From assembly GCF_921294215.1 (NCBI RefSeq), contig NZ_CAKLDM010000002.1, forward strand, positions 1,302,001-1,366,000: DNA of 64,000 bases, given 5' to 3'. Positions 38,773-47,354 of this stretch are shown here, piece by piece. The DNA comes from Vibrio marisflavi CECT 7928. Lineage in GTDB: Bacteria; Pseudomonadota; Gammaproteobacteria; Enterobacterales; Vibrionaceae. Below the pieces are notes generated by a model. It worked only from the letters and a program-made list of their open reading frames with translations. It was not told the origin of the DNA and did not search any database. How positions within the stretch are numbered: position 1 is the first letter of the stretch; each line of letters starts with the position of its first letter. A program made the position numbers and the translations under genes.

Positions 38773-41136
38773 TTGTCAGTCACCCAAGGTTTTATCTTAT
38801 CTTCCTCCAGTAAAGATTCCGCTGGAGCCACTCAAATAGAATTTTGGTTGTCGACTGAAAGCGGCCCAGTGTTGCTTACTATTGATGCAGAAAAACCTGT
38901 ATTTTTTATTCTGCAAGATGACGTCGAACAAGCGAAAGCTGCTTTTTCAAAAGCTAACCTCCCTACTTCAGTCACTCCCTTAAAGCTCAGTACTTTTGCT
39001 TCACAGCATATTGCTGCGTGTTACAGCAATACAGTAAGAAATGCTCTACGCGCAGCGGACTTATTAGCAGAGGCGGGAATTGTCACCTATGAATCAGACA
39101 TCAAACTGGCTGATCGCTTCCTTATGGAGCGCTATATTCGTGGAAGCATAGAGTTTCAAGGCAAAGAATCAAACAAGGCAGACTATCTGCTTTATTCTCA
39201 AGCAAAGTGTCGTAAAGGAGACTTCATACCAAACTTAAAAGTCGTATCTCTTGATATTGAATGCTCGGAAAAAGGAGTGTTGTACTCTATTGGCTTAGAT
39301 AGCGAGGTGGATAGCCGCGTTATCATGATTGGAAACGATCAGCCCGCACAGACCAATATTGAATGGGTCAACAATGAGTATGAACTGCTAACTTCTCTCT
39401 GCCAGTGGTTCAAAGCATTTGATCCCGACGTTGTCGTTGGCTGGAGCGTCATCGACTTCGACTTCAAGCTTCTACATAAAAGAGCTGAATATCACAACCT
39501 GCCACTAAAAATTGGCCGTGCCGGCAGAAACAGCTCTTATAGAACTTCTAAGCAGTCACAACAAAACTTTGTCAATATACCTGGACGAGTCGTCATTGAC
39601 GGTATCGACGCACTGAAAACCGCAACATTCAACTTCCGATCTTGGTCACTTGAATCTGTCTCCCGCGAGCTGCTCGGTGAAGGGAAAGCGATTCACAATG
39701 TCCATAACCGCATGGATGAAATCAACTTCATGTTTAAAAAGGATAAGCCTGCACTTGCCAAATATAATCTGCAAGATTGCGTGCTGGTCAATCGAATATT
39801 TAAACATACTCACCTATTGGATTTTCTTGTTGAGCGCTCCCGTTTAACTGGGCTTGCCTTAGATCGAACTGGTGGCTCCGTCGCGGCATTTACCAACCTT
39901 TATCTGCCACAAATTCACCGTGCAGGGTATATCGCACCCAATCTGCATTCAGAGAACTGGATTGCCAGTCCCGGTGGCTATGTTATGGACTCAATACCAG
40001 ATCTCTACAGCTCGGTACTCGTTCTCGACTTTAAGAGTCTATATCCATCTATTATTCGAACTTTTTTGATTGACCCAATGGGTATGATTGAAGGACTAAA
40101 ACTCGAAGTTGGCAAAGAAGAAAATCAAGCCATTACGGGGTTTCGTGGAGGACAATTCCACCGTAAAAAACACTTCCTACCTGAAATGATTAAAAACTTG
40201 TGGTCAGCACGAGATATTGCGAAGCAAAACAATGAGAAAGCTTTCTCTCAGGCAATAAAAATTATCATGAACTCTTTTTACGGTGTGTTAGGTTCATCTG
40301 GGTGTCGTTTCTTTGATACTCGCTTAGCATCAAGCATCACGATGCGTGGTCATGAGATCATGAAGCAAACCAAAACGCTGATCGAGGACAAAGGATATCA
40401 GGTCATTTATGGAGACACCGATTCGACATTTGTCTCTCTAAATGGCGCTTATTCAAAAACCAATGCCGATAAAATTGGTTCCGGGTTAGTCGAATATATT
40501 AACCAATGGTGGAGCGAGCATTTAAGAACGGAGTACGGGTTAAGCTCTTTTTTAGAGCTTGAGTACGAAACACATTACAAAAAGTTTTTGATGCCGACAA
40601 TTCGAGGCTCAGTTACTGGTTCAAAAAAACGCTATGCTGGGCTTATAGGAGAAGGGAAAGAGGAAAGCATAATCTTCAAAGGACTAGAAAGTGCTCGCAC
40701 AGATTGGACCCCGTTGTCTCAAGAGTTTCAACAGCACCTGTACGACTTAGTGTTTCACGATAAATCGCCCTCAGACTACGTATTAAGTTTTGTAGAGAAA
40801 ACCAAAGCGGGCGAATTCGACGACAAGCTAACCTACCGAAAAAGGCTTCGCAGAAAACTACACGAATATCAGAAAAATGTGCCACCACAAGTGAGAGCTG
40901 CAAGAATGGCAGACGAAATCAATGCCCAACTTGGTCGGCCTTTACAATTTCAAAACAAGGGCTTGATTGAATACGTGATAACAATAAATGGTCCTGAGCC
41001 AAAAGAATACTTAAAAAGTCCTATTGATTATCAGCATTATATAGACAAACAGCTCAAGCCTGTTGGAGATGCAATTCTACCATTTATTGGGCTGGATTTT
41101 GATAGCTTATGTGCTCCACAAATGGGACTTTTCTAG
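38773..41136 (+). CDS. polB: DNA polymerase II
   Basis: 787 aa family B polymerase, the SOS-linked Pol II. Exonuclease motif I is at ~158-163 (SLDIEC), motif II near VVGWSVIDFDFKLL, motif III in KYNLQDCVLV. Polymerase motif A is DFKSLYPSI, motif B IKIIMNSFYGVLG, motif C YGDTDS with Asp 548 and Asp 550. Exonuclease and polymerase sites both look intact. TTG start (38773). I did not find a clear LexA box in the short upstream gap. Confidence 0.96.
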   Translation: MSVTQGFILSSSSKDSAGATQIEFWLSTESGPVLLTIDAEKPVFFILQDDVEQAKAAFSKANLPTSVTPLKLSTFASQHIAACYSNTVRNALRAADLLAEAGIVTYESDIKLADRFLMERYIRGSIEFQGKESNKADYLLYSQAKCRKGDFIPNLKVVSLDIECSEKGVLYSIGLDSEVDSRVIMIGNDQPAQTNIEWVNNEYELLTSLCQWFKAFDPDVVVGWSVIDFDFKLLHKRAEYHNLPLKIGRAGRNSSYRTSKQSQQNFVNIPGRVVIDGIDALKTATFNFRSWSLESVSRELLGEGKAIHNVHNRMDEINFMFKKDKPALAKYNLQDCVLVNRIFKHTHLLDFLVERSRLTGLALDRTGGSVAAFTNLYLPQIHRAGYIAPNLHSENWIASPGGYVMDSIPDLYSSVLVLDFKSLYPSIIRTFLIDPMGMIEGLKLEVGKEENQAITGFRGGQFHRKKHFLPEMIKNLWSARDIAKQNNEKAFSQAIKIIMNSFYGVLGSSGCRFFDTRLASSITMRGHEIMKQTKTLIEDKGYQVIYGDTDSTFVSLNGAYSKTNADKIGSGLVEYINQWWSEHLRTEYGLSSFLELEYETHYKKFLMPTIRGSVTGSKKRYAGLIGEGKEESIIFKGLESARTDWTPLSQEFQQHLYDLVFHDKSPSDYVLSFVEKTKAGEFDDKLTYRKRLRRKLHEYQKNVPPQVRAARMADEINAQLGRPLQFQNKGLIEYVITINGPEPKEYLKSPIDYQHYIDKQLKPVGDAILPFIGLDFDSLCAPQMGLF

Positions 41137-41152
41137 CACCAACTAGCTATGC

Positions 41153-41920
41153 TTAACCTATCTTAAACTCGGTTTTTTTGTATTGTTTTACTAACCACGT
41201 CCCGTAGCTATCCAAAATGCCAACAACTGAACGCTTGGCTATCAACCGACCGGAGAGCAAAATGCCTAGACGCTCTATATCAACATTTTTGTCTGGGTAG
41301 TAGCGAAGGAAATTTTCACCACACTGAATAGGGTCATCAAACCATTGCTTATCCTTGTGCATGACCAAGGTATAGCTAGCCCTTAGCAGTTTTTTGGCAA
41401 TGGTTGTCTGGGCTCTAACTAGTTCTTCTTTGTTTTCAGCCTTTGCAATTCGATTTCGATACAAAGAGAGCCATTCCTCAACATCCATATTCCAAAACTT
41501 AGCAATCTCCCAGCTTGGCACGTATTCCCCAAAGCACTCGGACAAATCTTCTCCGTGTATACAAACACCTAAATGCTTAAGCATGAAGCCCCAAGAAAAT
41601 AAGCTATCTAGGCTTGCTACTTCGTTAACCAACGCCTTTTTTAGGTTCACTTCTGTTATAAATGGAAACTCTTTCTGAAAACGCCACTTAATCGTATTGA
41701 AAACTGTTGACCAATTATCCCCGACTCCATCTTGAGTCACGATAATTAAGTTGAGATCAGAGTGATGAGGCCGTGCAGTTCTCCTTGCCACGCTTCCATA
41801 GAGATACAGACTATGGAGGTTATTGCCCACTCCACTGACTAAGCATTTTTTTATATCCTCGACCGCGGATTGATATTCTTGTTGATACGATTCATATGGC
41901 TCTAATGTGGAAAGTGACAT
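41153..41920 (-). CDS. Nucleotidyltransferase-like protein with altered active site
   Basis: 255 aa. It resembles aminoglycoside/streptomycin adenylyltransferase-like proteins: the GS motif region LYLYGSVARRTARPHHSDLN (~39-58) followed by a helical C-terminal half. In active enzymes of this fold the pattern is SDxDL; here it reads SDLNL, so the second metal-binding Asp is Asn. Whether it still transfers nucleotides is uncertain. Convergent with polB, 16 bp apart. ATG at 41920. Confidence 0.65.
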   Translation of the reverse strand: MSLSTLEPYESYQQEYQSAVEDIKKCLVSGVGNNLHSLYLYGSVARRTARPHHSDLNLIIVTQDGVGDNWSTVFNTIKWRFQKEFPFITEVNLKKALVNEVASLDSLFSWGFMLKHLGVCIHGEDLSECFGEYVPSWEIAKFWNMDVEEWLSLYRNRIAKAENKEELVRAQTTIAKKLLRASYTLVMHKDKQWFDDPIQCGENFLRYYPDKNVDIERLGILLSGRLIAKRSVVGILDSYGTWLVKQYKKTEFKIG

Positions 41921-42277
41921 CGATAGTAGCTAGTTAATTGATATTCAAGACACTTTACAAATATTCGCCCAGAGTGTCCGATGATTCAAGGAAATCCTTC
42001 ATTACTGAAAAATCGCTCTGTTAAATGTGTGTCAATTTACATTCTCAAAATCAAATGTAACATATTGTTATTTATTGATTTAATACCAACAGGCACTAAT
42101 GCTCGTACCAGTTAACATAAGATTGAAAATAGTGTTCTTAGTCAGAATAGAGTAGCATTCCCGGCGGACAGATTGCGAAAACGCGGATCACACCGCTATT
42201 AAGTGGTGTGAATGACTCTAGATCGTAAAAACTTAAGGTCTGTTGACCTAGCCAACAACTGTAAATTTGAAACTCGT
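41921..42277. other. Upstream region of the carboxypeptidase gene
   Basis: About 357 bp between divergent genes. Near 42188-42212 TCACACC and GGTGTGA form a 7-bp stem in the probable 5' leader, and another small stem (AGGTC/GACCT) lies near 42238. No promoter can be named with confidence. Confidence 0.4.
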
Positions 42278-43657
42278 ATGATTAAGATAAAACAGCTCTC
42301 TCTAGCTGCAGCACTAGCAGCTCTATTTTCGACTAACGCTGTCATGGCGGCTCCAGCGAATACAGCAGACCAAACTCAACCAGACAGCAATTACTTTGCT
42401 GCAACACAGTATAAAGATGCAAAAGCGCCACTAAACAGCTACGGTGCTATCGACGTTCAAAAAAATATTCCTGAGCGCATCCAAGTGCCGACTGCTCCAG
42501 CTGAAGCTGGTGGCAACAATGGCGTACCTGAAGCGTTAGCAAAAAAGTGGACTCAAGAAGGTACCTTCTTACCAAATATTAAAGCTGAATCATACATACT
42601 AATTGACTCTAGCACAGGGCAAGTACTAGCTTCACATGACGCTAATAAGCGTATGGCACCTGCAAGTACCACCAAGTTAATGCTGCTTTACATTGTTGAG
42701 CAAAAACTAGCCGACGGTTCTATCTCGTTAGATTCAAAAGTCGAAGTACCAGAAGTGGCGTGGCACACTGGTGGCTCAAGAATGTTCTTAAAGCCGGGCT
42801 CTTACGTCTCTGTTAAGGACCTAATCCAAGGTGTTATTGTAGAATCTGGTAATGATGCAGCTGTGACTCTAGCAAACTACGTAGCTGGCTCTCAGTCTTC
42901 TTTCGTTTCAATGATGAATGCAACAGCTGTCCAACTTAAAATGCACAACACGCATTTTACTACTGTAATGGGGCTACCTGCACCTGCTCACTTCTCAACG
43001 GCATACGACCTAGGCATTCTTGGTCAACACGTTATGAATGACTTCCCGCAGTATTTCCACTGGTACAGCCAAAAAGAATTCGAATACAACCATATTCGTC
43101 AACCAAACTTCAACCGTTTGCTATTCACATACAAATACGCGACAGGTATGAAAACTGGTAGCACTAAAGCGGCTGGATACTCACTAGTAAGCTCTGCTGC
43201 TATGCCTGGCAACCCAATGAAATTAGTAGCGGTAGTTCTTGGTACTAAATCTCTCAACGATGTAGCAGCAGAAAGTAAAGCGCTGCTGACTTACGGTTTT
43301 AGGTTCTTTAAACAAGACACAATGTACCAAGCGAACCAGAAAATTTCTGATCAGAAAGTATGGGGTGGCCAGCAAGACAACGTGTCTGTAGGTTTAGATA
43401 AACCACTAACGCTTGTTCTACCAACCAGTGTAAATGAGAAACAGCTAGAAAGTGCAATCAAGTACGATAGCGATATTAAAGCTCCTGTACAGAAAGGCGA
43501 AAAGCTGGGTGAAATGACTGTAACTTACCAAGGGAAGGTTATTAAAACTGAGCCACTCGTTGCTTTGAACAAAGTTGAGGAAGGTAGCTGGTTTACTCGC
43601 ATCATCGCTAGCATTACGTTATATTTCCATAAGTTATTTGCTTCTTACCACCTGTAA
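42278..43657 (+). CDS. D-alanyl-D-alanine carboxypeptidase (PBP5/6 family)
   Basis: 459 aa from the ATG at 42278, which begins the signal peptide (~1-24, ending VMA); the in-frame ATG 22 codons upstream is unlikely. It trims the terminal D-Ala from peptidoglycan stem peptides. All three penicillin-binding motifs are present: SxxK as Ser130-Thr-Thr-Lys133, SGN 190-192 and KTG 292-294. The C-terminal PBP5 beta domain and an amphipathic membrane anchor (WFTRIIASITLYFHKLF) follow. A ~75-residue, Pro/Ala-rich linker between signal peptide and catalytic domain is longer than in E. coli PBP5. Vibrios can carry more than one such enzyme, so no symbol is given. Confidence 0.92.
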   Translation: MIKIKQLSLAAALAALFSTNAVMAAPANTADQTQPDSNYFAATQYKDAKAPLNSYGAIDVQKNIPERIQVPTAPAEAGGNNGVPEALAKKWTQEGTFLPNIKAESYILIDSSTGQVLASHDANKRMAPASTTKLMLLYIVEQKLADGSISLDSKVEVPEVAWHTGGSRMFLKPGSYVSVKDLIQGVIVESGNDAAVTLANYVAGSQSSFVSMMNATAVQLKMHNTHFTTVMGLPAPAHFSTAYDLGILGQHVMNDFPQYFHWYSQKEFEYNHIRQPNFNRLLFTYKYATGMKTGSTKAAGYSLVSSAAMPGNPMKLVAVVLGTKSLNDVAAESKALLTYGFRFFKQDTMYQANQKISDQKVWGGQQDNVSVGLDKPLTLVLPTSVNEKQLESAIKYDSDIKAPVQKGEKLGEMTVTYQGKVIKTEPLVALNKVEEGSWFTRIIASITLYFHKLFASYHL

Positions 43658-43679
43658 ACAAACACTTAGGATCTAATTA

Positions 43680-44246
43680 ATGCCCAAGGCTAGTGAAATT
43701 AAGAAAGGATTTGCCGTTGAGCTCAACGGTAAAATCCTAATGGTCAAAGACGTTGAAGTTACCAAGCCGAGTGCGCGCGGCGCTTCAACTATCTATCGTT
43801 TTCGTTTTACCGATCTTGCCACTGGTGGGAAAGTCGACGAACGCTTCAAGGCAGACGAAATGCTAGAAACGGTAGAGATGTACAAACGCAAAGTAGCATT
43901 TTCATATATTGATGGTGACGAGTATATTTTCATGGACAATGAAGATTACTCACAGTACACCTTTAAAGAAGGCGATATAACCGACGAACTACTGTTTATC
44001 AGTGAGGAAACTCAAGGGTTACAAGTTGTATTAGTTAATGATAAAGCTGCTGCGTTGGAGCTTCCCGCTTCTGTTGAACTCGTGATTGAAGAGACAGACC
44101 CTTCGATTAAAGGGGCTTCCGCTTCTGCTAGAACGAAACCAGCACGCTTCTCTACTGGACTGACAGTTCAGGTACCTGAGTATATCGCTACTGGTGATCG
44201 TGTTGTTATCAACACGGCTGAACGAAAATATATGAACCGAGCGTAA
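43680..44246 (+). CDS. efpL: Elongation factor P-like protein EfpL (YeiP)
   Basis: 188 aa EF-P paralogue that helps ribosomes through difficult proline-containing motifs. Three beta-barrel domains: KOW-like (~1-65), and two OB folds ending [20 protein letters not shown]. The tip of domain I carries KPSARGAS with Arg 33 where EF-P has a modified Lys, typical of the YeiP/EfpL branch. 22 bp after the carboxypeptidase stop and 4 bp before yciU. Confidence 0.94.
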   Translation: MPKASEIKKGFAVELNGKILMVKDVEVTKPSARGASTIYRFRFTDLATGGKVDERFKADEMLETVEMYKRKVAFSYIDGDEYIFMDNEDYSQYTFKEGDITDELLFISEETQGLQVVLVNDKAAALELPASVELVIEETDPSIKGASASARTKPARFSTGLTVQVPEYIATGDRVVINTAERKYMNRA

Positions 44247-44250
44247 TATC

Positions 44251-44571
44251 ATGACAAAACTTATGTCTTACGATGATGCCATCGAAACTGCTTACGACAT
44301 TTTCTTAGAAATGGCTCCTGATAACCTCGAAGCCGCTGACGTGATTATCTTCACTGCTCAGTTCGAAGATCGTGGAGCTGCCGAACTAGTTGAAACAGGT
44401 AACGATTGGTCTGGCCATGTCGGATTCGATGTCGACAAAGAAACATATGCGGAAGTCAGAGTAGGCTTAGTCAACGAAGATGACGATGTCCTTGATGATG
44501 TTTTTGCTCGCCTTCTAGTGAGCCGAGATCCAGAACATAAGTTTTGCCATATTCTCTGGAAAAGAGACTAA
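44251..44571 (+). CDS. yciU: Putative dsDNA mimic protein YciU (HI1450/DUF440)
   Basis: 106 aa acidic protein of the HI1450/DUF440 family, whose structure mimics double-stranded DNA surfaces. Recognisable stretches: SYDDAIETAYDIFLEMAPDN, ADVIIFTAQFEDRGAAELV and KFCHILWKRD. It starts 4 bp after efpL, so the two are co-transcribed. Strong terminator 44590-44617. Confidence 0.92.
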   Translation: MTKLMSYDDAIETAYDIFLEMAPDNLEAADVIIFTAQFEDRGAAELVETGNDWSGHVGFDVDKETYAEVRVGLVNEDDDVLDDVFARLLVSRDPEHKFCHILWKRD

Positions 44572-44589
44572 CCTATACTCTCCTCTCAT

Positions 44590-44617
44590 AATGCCAGTCA
44601 GTCGACTGGCATTTTTT
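44590..44617 (+). terminator. Terminator after yciU
   Basis: A perfect 10-bp stem, AATGCCAGTC (44590-44599) with GACTGGCATT (44604-44613), loop AGTC, followed by TTTT. Confidence 0.88.
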
Positions 44618-44698
44618 CTCCTATACTAAATAGTTTTCGTCTTTTTTTGTTTTCATTCGTCTTAATAGTTGAGTTTAAACCCTTACAGGAGACGAAAC

Positions 44699-45388
44699 AT
44701 GTTAACAGTTGTCAGCTTTTCTTTATGTCCTTTCGTTCAGCGTGTCACCGCTGCACTGGAAGCTAGAAATATTCCTTATAAAGTGGATTTTATCAGTCTA
44801 AAAAATAAACCCGATTGGTTTCTAGAAATGTCCCCGAATGCTCAAGTACCTGTTGTAATAACCAATGAAGGCACAGCTCTCTTTGAGTCCGAAGCAATTG
44901 TAGAATTTATCAATGAGGAATATGGCCCACTACAATCTCGTATATCGAATGAACAGAAAGCGATTGAAAGAGCTTGGAGTTACCAAGGAACAAAACTCTA
45001 TCTAGCTCAGTGTAGAACCATGAGCGCCAAAGACAGAGAAAGCTTTGAGCAACGTGGTAAGCCTTTAATGACTGCCTTATCTAAGGTGGAAGAACAGCTA
45101 TCTGGAGATACGAAATACTTTTCATCCGATCAGATAAGCAATGTAGATATCGCTTGGATGCCTCTCCTATATCGCGCAGACCTAGTGGCACAGCATACCA
45201 AGCATGACTTTTTGCAACAGTTTCCAAAAGTCAAAAAATGGAAAGACTCACTAGTAAAGACATCGATTGCAGAGAAGTCCGTATCTAGCGACTTTTTTCA
45301 AAAGTTTAAAGATTTTTACTTAACCAATACCTATATTTCTGGATATGAAGCTCAGCAAAGCGCACACTGCTGTGCGGAAAGTTGCTAG
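44699..45388 (+). CDS. Glutathione S-transferase family protein
   Basis: 229 aa from the ATG at 44699, which has AGGAGA upstream. The N-terminal thioredoxin-like GST domain (~1-75) has SLCPFVQRV (Cys at the catalytic-position helix start), AQVPVV with the cis-Pro and ESEAIVEFINEEYG. The C-terminal all-helical domain follows. The protein ends in a Cys-rich tail (SAHCCAESC). The sigma factor gene follows 58 bp after the stop; the pair probably shares a transcript. Confidence 0.88.
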   Translation: MLTVVSFSLCPFVQRVTAALEARNIPYKVDFISLKNKPDWFLEMSPNAQVPVVITNEGTALFESEAIVEFINEEYGPLQSRISNEQKAIERAWSYQGTKLYLAQCRTMSAKDRESFEQRGKPLMTALSKVEEQLSGDTKYFSSDQISNVDIAWMPLLYRADLVAQHTKHDFLQQFPKVKKWKDSLVKTSIAEKSVSSDFFQKFKDFYLTNTYISGYEAQQSAHCCAESC

Positions 45389-45446
45389 TTGTAATGTTTA
45401 CCTTTACTGGGGCTGTAAAGCCTCAGTCTTAACAAATTGTGGACGA

Positions 45447-45998
45447 ATGAATATAGAATCAATTTGGTCAAAATATCAGAGTAACCTTAGGCACTTCCTT
45501 CACCGTCACATTGCTACCCCAAGCGATGTGGATGACTTGCTGCAAGAGGTGTTGATAAAGTCTCACAAGAGTATTCACACTCTTAAAGATCACTCAAAGA
45601 TAAAACCTTGGCTATTTCAAATAGCCAGAAACACAATCATAGATTTCTATCGAAAACGAACTTCGCTAGAGGCAAACATATCTGCTGAAGACTGGCTCTC
45701 AATGACGCCTTCGGTGGAGAGCGAACTTCGCAAAGAACTAGCTGAATGCATTCGTCCTTTTATTAATCGCTTACCAGACGAGAATGCCGCGCTGCTTCTC
45801 GCTATAGAGCTCGATGGTGTTTCACAAAAAGATTATGCAGATAAAATGGGAGTCAACTATTCAACCATAAAGTCCCGAATGCAAAAAAGTCGAAAGTTGC
45901 TGTATGAGGTGTTTCAAAGCTGTTGTGACTTCGAAGTAAACAAACAAGGTAATATTGTCGACTATAAAAATAAGAAAAAAGGCTGTTCAGAATGTTAG
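45447..45998 (+). CDS. ECF-type RNA polymerase sigma factor, SigZ-like
   Basis: 183 aa from the ATG at 45447; the longer frame overlaps the GST gene and its extra 34 residues do not look like sigma factor. Sigma-70 region 2 (~10-75; ATPSDVDDLLQEVLIKSHKS, KPWLFQIARNTIIDFYRKR) and region 4 (~105-160; SQKDYADKMGVNYSTIKSRM) are clear. A Cys-containing tail (KKKGCSEC) resembles SigZ-type factors. No anti-sigma gene is adjacent. The curli locus begins ~220 bp downstream, so a link to curli control is possible but unproven. Confidence 0.85.
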   Translation: MNIESIWSKYQSNLRHFLHRHIATPSDVDDLLQEVLIKSHKSIHTLKDHSKIKPWLFQIARNTIIDFYRKRTSLEANISAEDWLSMTPSVESELRKELAECIRPFINRLPDENAALLLAIELDGVSQKDYADKMGVNYSTIKSRMQKSRKLLYEVFQSCCDFEVNKQGNIVDYKNKKKGCSEC

Positions 45999-46047
45999 TA
46001 GTTGTAGGCCCTATTTAAGGCAAACTAAATCAATCTGCGTAAACAAC

Positions 46048-46075
46048 ACCTAATTCTCAAAAATGAGAATTAGGT
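46048..46075. promoter_or_regulatory. Inverted repeat upstream of csgD (shared with csgEFG)
   Basis: ACCTAATTCTCA (46048-46059) and TGAGAATTAGGT (46064-46075) are perfectly complementary around AAAA. The inner part AATTCTCA-N4-TGAGAATT (46052-46071) is identical in both arms to the element at 49350-49369 before csgE. The centre lies 154 bp upstream of csgD. It could be an operator or, for this copy, also the terminator stem of the sigma factor gene, although no T-run follows. Confidence 0.6.
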
Positions 46076-46215
46076 ATATCTCTTTGTATATTATATGGTT
46101 TACGTTTCTACCTACGTCTAGTTCATTTAACCGCTCTTTCGAAGTCATTGACTTATTTCAACTAATCCGTAGTTTTACCAATACTCACTAAGTTGTGCTC
46201 TTGCGGAGGAACATC

Positions 46216-46887
46216 ATGAAAAGTGCGGATCGTATTACCATCACGCTACTATCTGAAATAAGCATGCAATCCAACTTACTGAAAGAGTCTTTGGAATCAA
46301 ACCTGGACGTTACTCTCGATATCCTACCTTTTAGTAAATTTATTCCAATTAACAATCAGAGCAAAAAGTTTTGCGATGTTGTGATTATTGATTATCCAAA
46401 AATGGATGAAGATACGTTTTTAGACTATTACGAGCTTCAGTCTAACTACAAATCCCCATGGAAAGAGATACTAATAAACTGCCCTACTGATATCCATTCT
46501 TCAGATTTATTTAAGTGGCACAACCTAGTTGCTGTATTTTATGTTGACAGCAATGTACAGTCGCTAGTTAAGGGGGTTAGCAAGGTTTTAGATGGCGAAA
46601 TGTGGCTTTCTAGAAGAATCGCTCAAGAATACATTCAACACTTTCGAAGCTGCAATTCGATAAACACTTCTAGGGCATATACCAAATTAACAAAACGAGA
46701 GAAACAAATTATCCACCTGCTAACGAATGGGGCATCGAATGTTCAGATAGCAGATGAGCTATTCGTGAGTGAGAATACCGTAAAAACCCACTTACATAAT
46801 ATATTCAAGAAAATTAATGCCAAGAACCGCGTTCAAGCTTTACTTTGGGCCAATAACAATATTGGCATTGAGGAAAAAGTCAGTTAA
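46216..46887 (+). CDS. csgD: LuxR-family curli regulator CsgD-like
   Basis: 223 aa from the ATG at 46216 with GGAGGA upstream. An N-terminal receiver-like domain without an obvious phospho-acceptor aspartate precedes a C-terminal LuxR/NarL HTH (~155-215; LTKREKQIIHLLTNGASNVQ, FVSENTVKTHLHNIFKKINA). The location next to a full curli operon and the architecture fit CsgD, which activates curli subunit genes in enterobacteria. Regulation of this operon by the protein is inferred. Confidence 0.85.
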   Translation: MKSADRITITLLSEISMQSNLLKESLESNLDVTLDILPFSKFIPINNQSKKFCDVVIIDYPKMDEDTFLDYYELQSNYKSPWKEILINCPTDIHSSDLFKWHNLVAVFYVDSNVQSLVKGVSKVLDGEMWLSRRIAQEYIQHFRSCNSINTSRAYTKLTKREKQIIHLLTNGASNVQIADELFVSENTVKTHLHNIFKKINAKNRVQALLWANNNIGIEEKVS

Positions 46888-46891
46888 AAAT

Positions 46892-46920
46892 ATGGCGCTG
46901 TATTGTCTTACCAGCGCCAT
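46892..46920. terminator. Hairpin between csgD and the convergent csgBA operon
   Basis: A 9-bp stem, ATGGCGCTG (46892-46900) with CAGCGCCAT (46912-46920) and an 11-nt loop, just after the csgD stop. The T content after it is modest (TATA). Confidence 0.55.
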
Positions 46921-46985
46921 TATACTCCCCATTGCTTTACCACTAGCTATAGCGTTAATACCTTTATCCTACGAGCACACATCCA

Positions 46986-47348
46986 TTAAGACTCCTGAAT
47001 GATGTTACAACTATCTGTTACTGATATTTTGTGTACTGATGAGCCTTGAATTGAAATTAGCTCTATCGGCAGTTGGCTTTGCGAATAAGACATTGCAAGT
47101 TTGGAATTTCTAGATACTAAATAGCTAACACTACTTCTGCTATTTGTATAGACACTGATAGATGTATCTTCATCTACATTCTCTTTCCCTGATACTGCAA
47201 TACGTAATTTCACGTTGTTATTCATTGTCACCTTACAAGTTACCTTTAAGCCCTGATCACGAAGCAGAACGTTTTGTGAATAAGCGGTATTCAAGAACAA
47301 AAATAAAGCGACTACTAGAGTCGCTTTTTTAATCACTGATCTAAACAT
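46986..47348 (-). CDS. Secreted protein in the csgC position of the curli operon
   Basis: 120 aa. ATG at 47348, 6 bp after the csgA stop, without a clear ribosome site, which suggests re-initiation after csgA. Signal peptide ~1-25 (LVVALFLFLNTAYS). The mature part is rich in alternating hydrophobic/polar residues typical of beta strands and has two cysteines (KVTCKVTM and VTDSCNI) that could form a disulfide. I do not recognise the sequence. The csgB-csgA-X order matches E. coli csgBAC, where CsgC is a small periplasmic beta-sandwich that stops premature curlin assembly. A CsgC-like role is an inference from position, size and export. Confidence 0.7.
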   Translation of the reverse strand: MFRSVIKKATLVVALFLFLNTAYSQNVLLRDQGLKVTCKVTMNNNVKLRIAVSGKENVDEDTSISVYTNSRSSVSYLVSRNSKLAMSYSQSQLPIELISIQGSSVHKISVTDSCNIIQES

Positions 47349-47354
47349 AAGCAA

